A stretch of DNA of 64,000 nt from Pseudomonas citronellolis (GTDB lineage Bacteria > Pseudomonadota > Gammaproteobacteria > Pseudomonadales > Pseudomonadaceae). Under the pieces are notes generated by a model that saw only the letters and a program-made list of their open reading frames with translations, had not been told where the DNA came from and searched no databases. The DNA is taken from assembly GCF_029335315.1 (NCBI RefSeq), contig NZ_JARJLT010000343.1, forward strand, positions 19,544 to 83,543, given 5' to 3'. Both the position numbers and the translations under genes were made by a program. Of this stretch, positions 41,635-49,816 are shown piece after piece (position 1 is the stretch's first letter; every line of letters starts with the position of its first letter).

Positions 41635-42663
41635 ATGCCTACCTTCCTGCGCCGCATTCCCTACCTGGTTCCCGGTGCGCTGCTGTGCCTGCTGATCGCC
41701 GCCGGCGCCAACCTCCTGGTGCGTATCCCGGCCATCCAGCACCTGGGCCTCGGCGGCCTGACCCTGGCCATTCTCCTCGGCCTGCTGCTCGGCAATCTCG
41801 GCGCCGCGCGCTTCGGCGGCCTGCGTCCGGGCGTGGAGCTGTCGCGCCAGCAACTGCTGCGTCTGGGCGTGGTGCTCTACGGCCTGCGCCTGACCTTCCA
41901 GGACATCGCCGCGCTCGGCCCGGCGGCCCTGGTGATCGACGTGCTGATGGTCGCCAGCACCCTGCTGATGGCCGCCTGGATCGGCGTGCGCTGGCTCAAG
42001 CTGCCGCGCGAGAGCGCCCTGCTGATCGGCGCCGGCAGCGCCATCTGCGGCGCCGCCGCGGTCATGGCCAGCAGCCCGGTGCTGCGCGCCCGCGCCGAGC
42101 ACACCGCCGTGGCGGTAGCCACCGTGGTGCTGTTCGGCACCCTGGGCATGCTCCTGCAACCGCTGCTGTTCGCCCACCTGCCGAACCTGTTCGGCAGCCC
42201 CAAGGCCTTCGGCATCTTCACCGGCTCGACCATCCACGAAGTGGCCCAGGTGGTCGCCGCCGGCCGCGCCATGGACCCGGCCGCCGCCGACGCCGCGCTG
42301 ATCAGCAAGATGCTCCGGGTCCTGCTGCTGGCCCCGGCCCTGCTCTGCCTGGGTCGCTTCGGCAGCGCCGAGAGCGCCAGCGAAGGCAAGCGCCGCGTAC
42401 AGGTCCCCGGCTTCGCCGTGGCCTTCCTGCTGGTCACCGGCCTGCGTTCGCTGGGCCTGATCCCGGAAAGCTGGCTGGCGCCGCTGCAACAGCTGGACGA
42501 CGTCCTGCTGGGCATGGCCATGGCCGCCCTGGGCCTCGCCACCCGCCTCGGCGACCTGCGCAAGGAAGGCCCCAAGCCGCTGCTGCTGGGTGCCGGGCTG
42601 TTCATCTTCCTGTTGGTAGGCGGTGCGCTGATCAATGGTGGGGTGCAGCACCTGCTGGGTTGA
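41635..42663 (+). CDS. YeiH-family putative sulfate/anion exporter
   Basis: 342 residues with about ten hydrophobic segments. Family motifs LAILLGLLLGNLGAARFGG, GAGSAICGAAAVMASSP and FTGSTIHEVAQVVAAG are intact. Integral inner-membrane protein of the UPF0324 family; the substrate is not proven. Regulated probably by the divergent LysR protein. Terminated at 42677-42714. Confidence 0.9.
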   Translation: MPTFLRRIPYLVPGALLCLLIAAGANLLVRIPAIQHLGLGGLTLAILLGLLLGNLGAARFGGLRPGVELSRQQLLRLGVVLYGLRLTFQDIAALGPAALVIDVLMVASTLLMAAWIGVRWLKLPRESALLIGAGSAICGAAAVMASSPVLRARAEHTAVAVATVVLFGTLGMLLQPLLFAHLPNLFGSPKAFGIFTGSTIHEVAQVVAAGRAMDPAAADAALISKMLRVLLLAPALLCLGRFGSAESASEGKRRVQVPGFAVAFLLVTGLRSLGLIPESWLAPLQQLDDVLLGMAMAALGLATRLGDLRKEGPKPLLLGAGLFIFLLVGGALINGGVQHLLG

Positions 42664-42676
42664 ACCGCAGACAAAG

Positions 42677-42714
42677 AAAAGGGGCGGATGCCATTGGCAC
42701 CCGCCCCTTTTTCG
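42677..42714. terminator. Bidirectional terminator between yeiH-type and doxX-type genes
   Basis: AAAAGGGGCGG pairs with CCGCCCCTTTT around a 13-base loop, with A and T runs. Confidence 0.85.
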
Positions 42715-42726
42715 TTACCGGGTCGA

Positions 42727-43161
42727 TCAGTTGGACAGCTTGCGATCCAGCGAGAACGGGCCGGCCCCGCTGATGAGCAGCGCCACGCTGATCATGATCA
42801 GGGTGAAGGCATACTCGAAGCCGTTTTCGGTGATGAAGAAACCGTTGGCCAGGTGCACGCTGAACACGGCGACCAGCATGGCGACGATCAGCGGGATGCT
42901 GGCCAGACGCACCAGCAGGCCCAGCACCAGGAACAGGCCACCGAAGAACTCCGCGCTGCCGGCCAGGGTGGCCATCAGGTAGCCCGGGGTCACGCCCAGC
43001 GACTCCAGCCACTGCGCCATGCCGGCCAGGCCGGGGCCGCCGAACAGGCCGAAGAGCTTCTGCGAACCGTGGGCCATGAAGGTCAGGCCGGTGGTGATGC
43101 GCAGAACGGCGAGACCGGCGCCGGCGTTGGTGGAGAGGATGGATTTGACGAGAGCGTTCAT
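42727..43161 (-). CDS. DoxX-family membrane protein
   Basis: 144 residues with four transmembrane helices (GLAVLRITTGLTFMAHGSQK, FFGGLFLVLGLL, IPLIVAMLVAVFSVH, FTLIMISVALLI). The HGSQKLFG motif is typical of DoxX/DoxD proteins linked to thiosulfate or quinone redox and oxidative stress. Start 43161. A palindrome touches its predicted -10 (43203-43217). Confidence 0.9.
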   Translation of the reverse strand: MNALVKSILSTNAGAGLAVLRITTGLTFMAHGSQKLFGLFGGPGLAGMAQWLESLGVTPGYLMATLAGSAEFFGGLFLVLGLLVRLASIPLIVAMLVAVFSVHLANGFFITENGFEYAFTLIMISVALLISGAGPFSLDRKLSN

Positions 43162-43202
43162 GGTGCGTCCTTGTGCAGAAGTAGTGGGTGGGGCAACCGT
43201 TG

Positions 43203-43221
43203 TTGCTTGAGAAGCAATATA
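43203..43221 (-). promoter_or_regulatory. Palindrome at the doxX-type promoter
   Basis: TTGCTT-GAG-AAGCAA (43203-43217) overlaps a minus-strand -10-like TATATT (43216-43221). Possible operator for an unidentified repressor. Confidence 0.45.
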
Positions 43222-43279
43222 GACCATTAATTAGATATAAAAAGCGCAAAAAAACGCTAAAACATATCGAATAGACTAA

Positions 43280-44704
43280 TCACTTCTGGACGGATGCCAC
43301 CCGCTGCCGGGACTCCAGGCCATCGCGCTCCCGCTGATAGGCAAGATAGTACTTATTGATGCTGCTGACGTAGTTCACCACGCCCATACCCACTTCCTCG
43401 GCCGCCACGCGTTCCACCTGGAAGAACCAGCGGTCCGGGTTGAGGCCCTGGCGGCGGGCCTCGGCGCGCAGGCCCTGGACCCGCTCGGCGCCGATGTTGT
43501 AGGCGGCGAGGATGAACGCCAGGCGCTCGCGCTCGTCCATGCGCGGGCTGTTGAAGTAGTCGCGGCGCAGCATGGCCAGGTACTTGCTGCCGGCCTGCAC
43601 GTTGTTCTCCTGCCCCTCCACCGAGCCGAGGCCGACGCTGCGCGCTGCCGCCGGGGTCACCTGCATCAGCCCGGTGGCGCCGGATGCGCCGCGCGCGCCG
43701 GGGGTCAGGTTGGACTCCTTGAAGGCCACCGCGGCCAGCGCCAGCCAGTCGATGCGGTACTGCTCGGCGTAGCGTTGCAGGGTCGGGCGCACCGCTTCGA
43801 GCTTCTTGCGGTCGCCCTTCTCCAGCGGGTTGCGCACCTGATAGGCGTGCCGGTAGAGGCGCTGGAAGTTGCCGTCCTGCTCGGCCGGCGCGTGGTAGTC
43901 CTTGAGGAAGCGGTCGAGGCTGGCGTGCAGCATCGAGGCGTCGCGGCGCACGTACCAGGTCATGCTCTGGCGGTTGTCCAGCACCAGGTGGCGGTCGACG
44001 CGCAACTTGGTGAAGACCTTGGACCAGCGTTCGGCGATCGGCTGTTCCACCACGGTGCAGGGAAAGATGCCGGCCTGGACCATCTCCATCACGTCCTCGA
44101 CGGCCAGCGACGGGTCCACCCAGTCGATGCCGATGGGCGCCAGGTGCCGCTGCGCCAGGCGTTCGTTGACCTGCTGGATGGCTTCGCCGGCGGCGCTGCC
44201 GGGGGACAGCGCGATGCGCTTGCCGGCCAGTTGCTCGAGGCGGGTGTAGCGTTTGTTGCCCTGGCGCGAGACCAGCACCAGCGGCACGTCCTGGCGCCAC
44301 GGCAGGCTGGCGCTGACGTCCTGGCCGTCACGCGCCACCAGCACTTCGCCGGGCGCCACCAGGTCGCCCTCGCCGCGCTGCAGCGCGGCCAGCAGTTGGT
44401 CCTTGGCCTTGGGGATGAACTTCAGGGTCAGCGGCTTGCGGCCGGAAGCGGTGTCGTTGAGGTACTGCTCGAAGGCGCGCAGGCGCTTGTATTCGACGCC
44501 GATCGGCTCGCCCTTGATCTCGCCGGAACTGTTGCGGCTCTGGTTGACCAGCACGCGCAGCACACCGCTGCTGCGGATGCTCGCCAGGTCGCGGGCACCG
44601 GCGCTTTCGCGCTGCCAGCTGTCCGGCTGACTGGTCAGGCGCGCGGCCGCCGGCAGCGGCAGCAGCGCCAGCAGGCAGAGAGAGAGCAGCAACAGTCGCG
44701 TCAT
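43280..44704 (-). CDS. mltF2: Lytic murein transglycosylase with solute-binding domain (MltF type)
   Basis: 474 residues. Signal peptide at 1-24, then a periplasmic solute-binding (SBP_bac_3) module (about 35-275: RSSGVLRVLVNQSRNSSGEIKG, ...), and a C-terminal SLT domain with catalytic Glu in VAFKESNLTPGARG, ATGLMQVTPAAARS and FILAAYNIGAERV. This is the MltF design; the position fits PA2865 (called MltF2). No lipobox is apparent. Start 44704 gives the signal peptide. Confidence 0.9.
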   Translation of the reverse strand: MTRLLLLSLCLLALLPLPAAARLTSQPDSWQRESAGARDLASIRSSGVLRVLVNQSRNSSGEIKGEPIGVEYKRLRAFEQYLNDTASGRKPLTLKFIPKAKDQLLAALQRGEGDLVAPGEVLVARDGQDVSASLPWRQDVPLVLVSRQGNKRYTRLEQLAGKRIALSPGSAAGEAIQQVNERLAQRHLAPIGIDWVDPSLAVEDVMEMVQAGIFPCTVVEQPIAERWSKVFTKLRVDRHLVLDNRQSMTWYVRRDASMLHASLDRFLKDYHAPAEQDGNFQRLYRHAYQVRNPLEKGDRKKLEAVRPTLQRYAEQYRIDWLALAAVAFKESNLTPGARGASGATGLMQVTPAAARSVGLGSVEGQENNVQAGSKYLAMLRRDYFNSPRMDERERLAFILAAYNIGAERVQGLRAEARRQGLNPDRWFFQVERVAAEEVGMGVVNYVSSINKYYLAYQRERDGLESRQRVASVQK

Positions 44705-45075
44705 CCAGGTCTCCAAGAAGTGGTCATTCGCCGGCGGTCCACCAAGGACCTGTCCACGATCTGCTGCGCATCGGCATAACTGCGTTGAAAACAGACGAGT
44801 AATGCTCATTTAGAAATCTAAACTGCGCTTCCTCGTCCGCTCTCGCCTAGTTCTGCTCTAGCTCGCGAGATCGTGAAACAGGTCCTGAGAAACCGGCGTC
44901 CTCCACAAGTTCCCGGCCTCGAAAAAGGGGCGCGAGAGTCTCACAGGAGGAGACTGAAGCCAATCCGAAATTCCCGAAGCACTTTCATAAGTGCATTCAA
45001 CAGGCTGTTTTTTAAGACTTTCTTAAGAAAACAGGGGATTCTGCTATGCTGCTCGCCCGAATCCAGGGAAGAAAC
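44705..45075. other. Intergenic region with structured, repeat-like segment
   Basis: About 370 bases, divergent gap between mltF2 and the TatD-type gene. At 44794-44837 GACGAG and CTCGTC arms enclose an inner hairpin TTTAG-AAAT-CTAAA. Near 45019-45030 there is a 12-base palindrome TTTCTTAAGAAA, and a TATGCT (-10-like) at about 45045 ahead of the TatD-type gene. No open frame is convincing. Confidence 0.45.
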
Positions 45076-45882
45076 ATGCAACTGATCGACATTGGCGTCA
45101 ACCTCACTCACCCGAGTTTTGCCAACCAGCGCGCGGCGATCGTCGAGCGCGCGCTCGCCGCCGGCGTCGCGCAAATGCTGGTGACCGGCACCAGCCTCGA
45201 CGAGAGCGAAGCCGCCCTGCGCCTGTGCCGTGAACTCGACGAGAGCGGCCAGCGGCTGTTCAGCAGCGCCGGCGTGCACCCGCACGACGCCTCGCAGTGG
45301 AACAGCGCCAGCGCCAAGGTCCTGCGCGGCTTGTTGGCGGAGGACAGGGTACGCGCGGTCGGCGAGTGCGGCCTTGACTTCAATCGGGATTTCTCGCCGC
45401 GCCCGCAACAGGAAAAGGCCTTCGAGGAACAGCTGGCCCTGGCCGTCGACCTGCAGCGCCCGGTGTTCATCCACGAGCGCGACGCCGGCGAACGCCTGCT
45501 GGCGATCCTCAAGGAGTTCCGCGACCGCCTGCCGGCCGCCGTGGTGCATTGTTTCACCGGCGAGCGGCGCACCCTCTACAACTATCTCGATCTCGACCTG
45601 CACATCGGCGTCACCGGCTGGGTCTGCGACGAGCGCCGCGGCACCCTCCTGCAGGAGCTGGTGCGCGAGATTCCCCAGGGCCGCCTGATGCTGGAAAGCG
45701 ACGCGCCCTACCTGCTGCCACGCAGCCTGCGCCCCAAGCCCAGGCACGGGCACAACGAGCCGGCCTTCCTCGCCGAGGTGCTGCGCGTCGTCGCCCTGCA
45801 TCGCGGCGAAGCGGAAGACGAACTGGCCGCGCACACCACGGCCTGCGCCCGGCGCTTCTTCGGCCTGCCGGAAATCGCCTAG
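45076..45882 (+). CDS. TatD-family metal-dependent hydrolase
   Basis: 268 residues of the TatD DNase family. Metal ligands are visible in [49 protein letters not shown] and [12 protein letters not shown]. Acts on DNA ends or in repair and turnover. The first Met gives [15 protein letters not shown], where family members have a His-x-His; here the first His pair is replaced by GVNLTH, as in the subgroup that includes TatD itself. Start 45076 follows GGAAG. Confidence 0.9.
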   Translation: MQLIDIGVNLTHPSFANQRAAIVERALAAGVAQMLVTGTSLDESEAALRLCRELDESGQRLFSSAGVHPHDASQWNSASAKVLRGLLAEDRVRAVGECGLDFNRDFSPRPQQEKAFEEQLALAVDLQRPVFIHERDAGERLLAILKEFRDRLPAAVVHCFTGERRTLYNYLDLDLHIGVTGWVCDERRGTLLQELVREIPQGRLMLESDAPYLLPRSLRPKPRHGHNEPAFLAEVLRVVALHRGEAEDELAAHTTACARRFFGLPEIA

Positions 45883-46028
45883 GCGGACCGCGAATACCCC
45901 TCAAGAATGTCCGGGTTGCGTCGTTAACCTGAGAGGCGAAGCTGCCTTTGACCCCGGTCAAGGCAGCCTTCTTCCCTTTCACGAGAATGAAGGCCAAAAG
46001 CCACCATTCCCCGCACAAGAAGCATTCC

Positions 46029-47507
46029 ATGGGCGCCTGGATCCGCGATATCTCTCTGAAATACAAGTTCTGGGCCGTGAACGCGGTCGCCTTCTTCACC
46101 ACCCTGATGCTGGTGCTGTTCGCCATGAACCAGGAGGTGGACGCGCGCAACCAGGCGGCCCGCCAGAACGCCGAGGCCCAGGCCCGCCTGCTGCAGGGCT
46201 GGCCGGCCGGCGCCGCGCTGCCCGGCGTCCAACAACTGCTGAGCTTCGCCGCCGACAGCGCGCCGCAGTTGCCTGGCGTGGATACCCAGGCCCTGGCGCG
46301 CGGCAACGGCTGGGTCGACCTGGGCGGTGCCGCCAGTCGCCTCGGCCCGCTGGCCGGCGCCTGGGTACAGGACCTGGGCAACGGCCAGCGCGTCGCCGTG
46401 CTCGCCCCCGGCGCCGACCTCTGGCAGGTCTTCGAGGAACGCGCCCTGGCCTACGCCGGCGCCGTGCTGGTGCTGATGCTGGCGCTGCTGGCCTCCTCGC
46501 AGCTGCTGATCCGCTTCATCCTCACCCACCTGCTCAAGCTGCGTGACGTGATGCTCCACGTCGAGCGCAGTGGCGACCTCTCCGCCCGCGTGCCGCTGGA
46601 CAGCCGCGACGAGGTCGGGCAGATGGCTACCGCCTTCAACGCCATGCAGGCCGGCTACCAACGCGTGGTCGGCACCGTGGCCCAGGCCGCCGGGCGCCTC
46701 GACGAGGGCGCGCGCAGCCTGGCCCAGAGCATGGGCAGCGTGCGCCAGGGCATGCTCGGCCAGCAGAGCGAGACCGACCAGGCCGCCACCGCGATCAACG
46801 AGATGTCCACCACCGTGCACCACATCGCCCAGCACGCCGCCGACACCCGCGACCAGTCGCAGGAAGCCGACCGCCTGGCCGGCGCCGGGCAGCAGGTGGT
46901 GGGCCGCGTCGGCGAGTCCATCGCCGGGCTGTCCCAGGGTGTGCAGCAGACCGCCGAGATGATCCAGCGCCTGGCCGAAGACAGCCAGAAGATCAGCGGC
47001 GTGGTCAACGTCATCCACGGCATCGCCGAACAGACCAACCTGCTCGCCCTCAACGCCGCCATCGAAGCCGCCCGCGCCGGCGAGATGGGCCGCGGCTTCG
47101 CCGTGGTCGCCGACGAAGTGCGCAACCTGGCCAGGCGCGTGCAGGACTCCACCGACGAGATCACCCAGATGATCGGCGCGCTGCAATCCGGCACCCGCGA
47201 CGCGGTGGAATTCATGCAGGAAAGCTCGTTCAAGGCCGACGGCTGCGTCGAGCAGGCCCAGGAGGCCGGCGAGGCGCTGGCAGCGATCGCCGGCGCGGTG
47301 GCGCTGATGCGCCAGAGCAACACGCAGATCGCCGTGGCCGCCGAGCAGCAGAGCCAGGTGGCCGAGGAGATGACCCGTTCGGTGGTGGGCATCCGCGACG
47401 TCACCGAGCTGACCGTGCAGCAGACCGTGGACTCGGCCGGCACCAGCCACGAACTGGCCGAACTGGCCGGCGAGCTGAGCAAGGCGATCCGCCAGCTGCG
47501 CCTCTGA
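46029..47507 (+). CDS. Methyl-accepting chemotaxis protein
   Basis: 492 residues. TM1 about 15-33, a short periplasmic domain (35-140), TM2 about 141-163, HAMP (164-220), then the signalling domain with the hairpin tip [19 protein letters not shown]. The small sensor domain gives no ligand clue. Start 46029 ([18 protein letters not shown]) is preferred; an in-frame ATG 14 codons upstream is possible. No che genes are nearby. Position fits PA2867. Confidence 0.93.
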   Translation: MGAWIRDISLKYKFWAVNAVAFFTTLMLVLFAMNQEVDARNQAARQNAEAQARLLQGWPAGAALPGVQQLLSFAADSAPQLPGVDTQALARGNGWVDLGGAASRLGPLAGAWVQDLGNGQRVAVLAPGADLWQVFEERALAYAGAVLVLMLALLASSQLLIRFILTHLLKLRDVMLHVERSGDLSARVPLDSRDEVGQMATAFNAMQAGYQRVVGTVAQAAGRLDEGARSLAQSMGSVRQGMLGQQSETDQAATAINEMSTTVHHIAQHAADTRDQSQEADRLAGAGQQVVGRVGESIAGLSQGVQQTAEMIQRLAEDSQKISGVVNVIHGIAEQTNLLALNAAIEAARAGEMGRGFAVVADEVRNLARRVQDSTDEITQMIGALQSGTRDAVEFMQESSFKADGCVEQAQEAGEALAAIAGAVALMRQSNTQIAVAAEQQSQVAEEMTRSVVGIRDVTELTVQQTVDSAGTSHELAELAGELSKAIRQLRL

Positions 47508-47521
47508 TCCCGCCCTCGCAT

Positions 47522-47552
47522 CGCAGCGGCCCGGCACTGTCCGGGCCGTTTC
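47522..47552 (+). terminator. Hairpin after the chemoreceptor gene
   Basis: ACGGCCCGG-type stem (CGGCCCGG with CCGGGCCG) followed by TTTCG. Confidence 0.65.
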
Positions 47553-47666
47553 GTCTGCGCCTATCGCGGCGATAGGCGATAGTCATTCGCCGCCCCGCCG
47601 CGGCGGACCTAGACTCCCGGCAAAGGCCCATCCCCGCATGGGCTCAACCGGAAAAGGAGTCCGCCC

Positions 47667-48026
47667 ATGGCCAAACGTCACCCCAACCTGTTCGCCTGGC
47701 AGTGGCAGGGCTACGCCGCCAACCACCGCAACCCGACCAACCTGGCCCTGCACCTGGTCGCGGTGCCGCTGTTCATAGTCGCGGCGCTGGTGCTGCTGGG
47801 CGGCCTGTTCGACCTGAACCTCGGCAGCACCCTGCTGGGCGTCATCGGCCTGGTCGCCTCGCTGGCCATCCAGGGCCGCGGGCACAAGCTCGAAGAGCAG
47901 CCCCCGGAGCCCTTCAGCGACCGCAAGGACGCCGTCGGCCGGCTGCTCGTCGAGCAGTTCGTGACCTTCCCGCGCTTCGTCCTCAGCGGCGCCTGGTGGC
48001 GCGCCTGGCGTAACCGCCGGCGCTGA
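47667..48026 (+). CDS. DUF962 / Mpo1-like membrane protein
   Basis: 119 residues. The family pattern NHRNPTNLALHLVAVPLF with two helices and QGRGHKLEEQPPEPF is that of DUF962 proteins, related to yeast Mpo1, an Fe-dependent dioxygenase in fatty-acid alpha-oxidation. Ligand histidines are visible (NHRNPTN, LHLV, GHKLE). Bacterial role untested. Preceded by AAGGAG. Confidence 0.83.
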   Translation: MAKRHPNLFAWQWQGYAANHRNPTNLALHLVAVPLFIVAALVLLGGLFDLNLGSTLLGVIGLVASLAIQGRGHKLEEQPPEPFSDRKDAVGRLLVEQFVTFPRFVLSGAWWRAWRNRRR

Positions 48027-48029
48027 ACG

Positions 48030-48830
48030 CTAGCCGAAGATGGTCGCGGTCTGCCGCGAGATCGCCAGCAGCTGGCCGTCCTCGGTCCAGCACTGCGCGG
48101 CGATATGCCCGTAGCCGTCGCGGGCGTGCTCGATGCTCGCCAGGTAGCGGCACCAGCCGTTGGCCGGCATCGCCGGCTGCGGCTGGACGAACTCGATGGT
48201 CCAGGTCAGCGAGCTGGACGGCGCCGGGGTCTTGAGCATCGGCAGGGTCGCCGGCGGCCAGGCGTCGATCAGCGCCAGCAGGTGGCCGATCTCCATCGGC
48301 TCGTCGCCCACGCCGTCGCCGCGGAAGCGCATCCAGCCGCCCATGTCGCGCGAGGTGCTCGACGAATACGGCATGCCGCCGACCGCCCAGCGCATGGCGA
48401 TATGGCGGGTGAACTCGGGCATCAGTTTGCGGATGAAGGGCAGCTCCGGGCAGTCCTCGGCCGCCTTGAAGTCCGGTGCCGGCAAGCCCTCGACCTGCAC
48501 CACCGACTCGCGCGACAGGCCGAAGCTGGCCTGGGCCAGAGTCACCACCTGGCCGTTCTGCAGCGCACGGCAGAACACCTGGCTGACCGCCTTGCCCTCG
48601 CGCAGCACCTCGGCCTGGAAGTTCACCGGCACTTCCGGCTCCACCGGGCCGACGAAGGTGATCGCCAGCGAGCGCAACGGCCGCCCCGCCTCGGCCACCG
48701 CGGCCATGGCCTCATAGGCCAGCGCCGCCACCAGGCCGCCGAAGCTGGCGCGCCCCTGGCCCCACGGCGCCGGGATCACCACGGCCTCGGGCGCCGCGCG
48801 CACCGCCTGGATCAATTCGGGAAATGTCAT
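48030..48830 (-). CDS. Acyl-CoA thioesterase (TesB-like double hot dog)
   Basis: 266 residues. Two hot-dog halves: N-terminal AAVVIPAPWGQGRASFGGLV-type motif (here VIPAPWGQGRASFGGLVAAL) and a C-terminal half ending GQLLAISRQTATIFG, the TesB-type terminus (ASTAQEG-like). Start 48830 follows GGAGGCG. Likely cleaves acyl-CoA in the cytoplasm; substrate length unknown. Convergent with the Mpo1-like gene, which may link both to fatty-acid metabolism. Confidence 0.85.
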   Translation of the reverse strand: MTFPELIQAVRAAPEAVVIPAPWGQGRASFGGLVAALAYEAMAAVAEAGRPLRSLAITFVGPVEPEVPVNFQAEVLREGKAVSQVFCRALQNGQVVTLAQASFGLSRESVVQVEGLPAPDFKAAEDCPELPFIRKLMPEFTRHIAMRWAVGGMPYSSSTSRDMGGWMRFRGDGVGDEPMEIGHLLALIDAWPPATLPMLKTPAPSSSLTWTIEFVQPQPAMPANGWCRYLASIEHARDGYGHIAAQCWTEDGQLLAISRQTATIFG

Positions 48831-48963
48831 CGCCGCCTCCTGCGGAATCATTCACTGCGGCGATCTTAAACAAGACGGAGGTGCGACAGGCACCTCTCTT
48901 TCGGGTTGGGCCGCGCACCGGGCCGTCAGGGAATACCCCGACATGCACGGGGTTGATGGAGCC

Positions 48964-49725
48964 TCAGCCGAGTGCCTTGAGCAGGCGCTCCAGGCTTTCG
49001 TCGGCGTCGCGTTCGGCGAGGTCGTGCAGGGCGTTCCAGTGCGGTTGCAGCGGCATCAGGTCAAGCTCGCGCTCGCTGCGAATCAGCCACTGTTCATAGT
49101 CGTGCCAGGTGCCCAGCGCGGTTTGGGCGTCCTTCAGCGGCACCAGCACTTTCTGCGGCAGGGGCGAATCCTTCGGGTAGGCTTCCAGCGCGTAGCGCAC
49201 GCGCTTGATCAGCAGGCGCAGGCGATGGCGGTCGTGGGCCGGGTCCTTCAGCGCCGCGCGCAGCTTTTTCCATTGATTGGCCAGGCGCTTGTGCACCTGG
49301 GCGTGCAGGCCGACCAGCACGCCGTGGCGCTCGGCGGTGCGCCAGAGTAGCGGCCAGCCGTCGAGCAGGCGCAGCAGGCGGTCCCATTGCGGGCTGGCGA
49401 GCAGCGCCACGTAGCCCGAGATGAGCGCGGGGCGGCGCAGCGCCACGGCCTTCTCCAGGCCCTCGGCCTGGAGCACCGGCAGCAGCACTTCCAGATCACG
49501 CAGCGGGCCGCTGAGGCGCCCGACTTCCGCCAGCGCCGCTTCGATTTCGTCGATGCCGGGCATGCCGTGGGTCGGATGCAGCAGGCTGCGCAAGCGCCGC
49601 ACGGCGATGCGCAAGTCGTGCAACGCCTCGCTGTCGGAGGCCGCGCGCACACGCGCCGCGGCGGCGAACAGCGCAACCTCCTGCTCGATCACATGGGAGA
49701 CCAGATAATCGCTGAAGGTGGTCAC
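48964..49725 (-). CDS. CHAD-domain protein
   Basis: 253 residues, all alpha-helical. Conserved His and Arg positions of the CHAD domain are visible (SEALHDLRIAVRRLRSLL, KRLANQWKKLRA, HRLRLLIKRVRYALEAY). CHAD proteins bind polyphosphate. No CYTH domain or ppk gene adjoins. The downstream gap includes no promoter for others. Confidence 0.9.
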   Translation of the reverse strand: MTTFSDYLVSHVIEQEVALFAAAARVRAASDSEALHDLRIAVRRLRSLLHPTHGMPGIDEIEAALAEVGRLSGPLRDLEVLLPVLQAEGLEKAVALRRPALISGYVALLASPQWDRLLRLLDGWPLLWRTAERHGVLVGLHAQVHKRLANQWKKLRAALKDPAHDRHRLRLLIKRVRYALEAYPKDSPLPQKVLVPLKDAQTALGTWHDYEQWLIRSERELDLMPLQPHWNALHDLAERDADESLERLLKALG

Positions 49726-49816
49726 GGCGTACTCCTTGGTTGCCTGGAATCTATCAGGTTAGCTGGAGGCCTGCGCGCGGCAAGCGGTCGCCCGTGGCGG
49801 ATGGTCGCAAGGCGTT

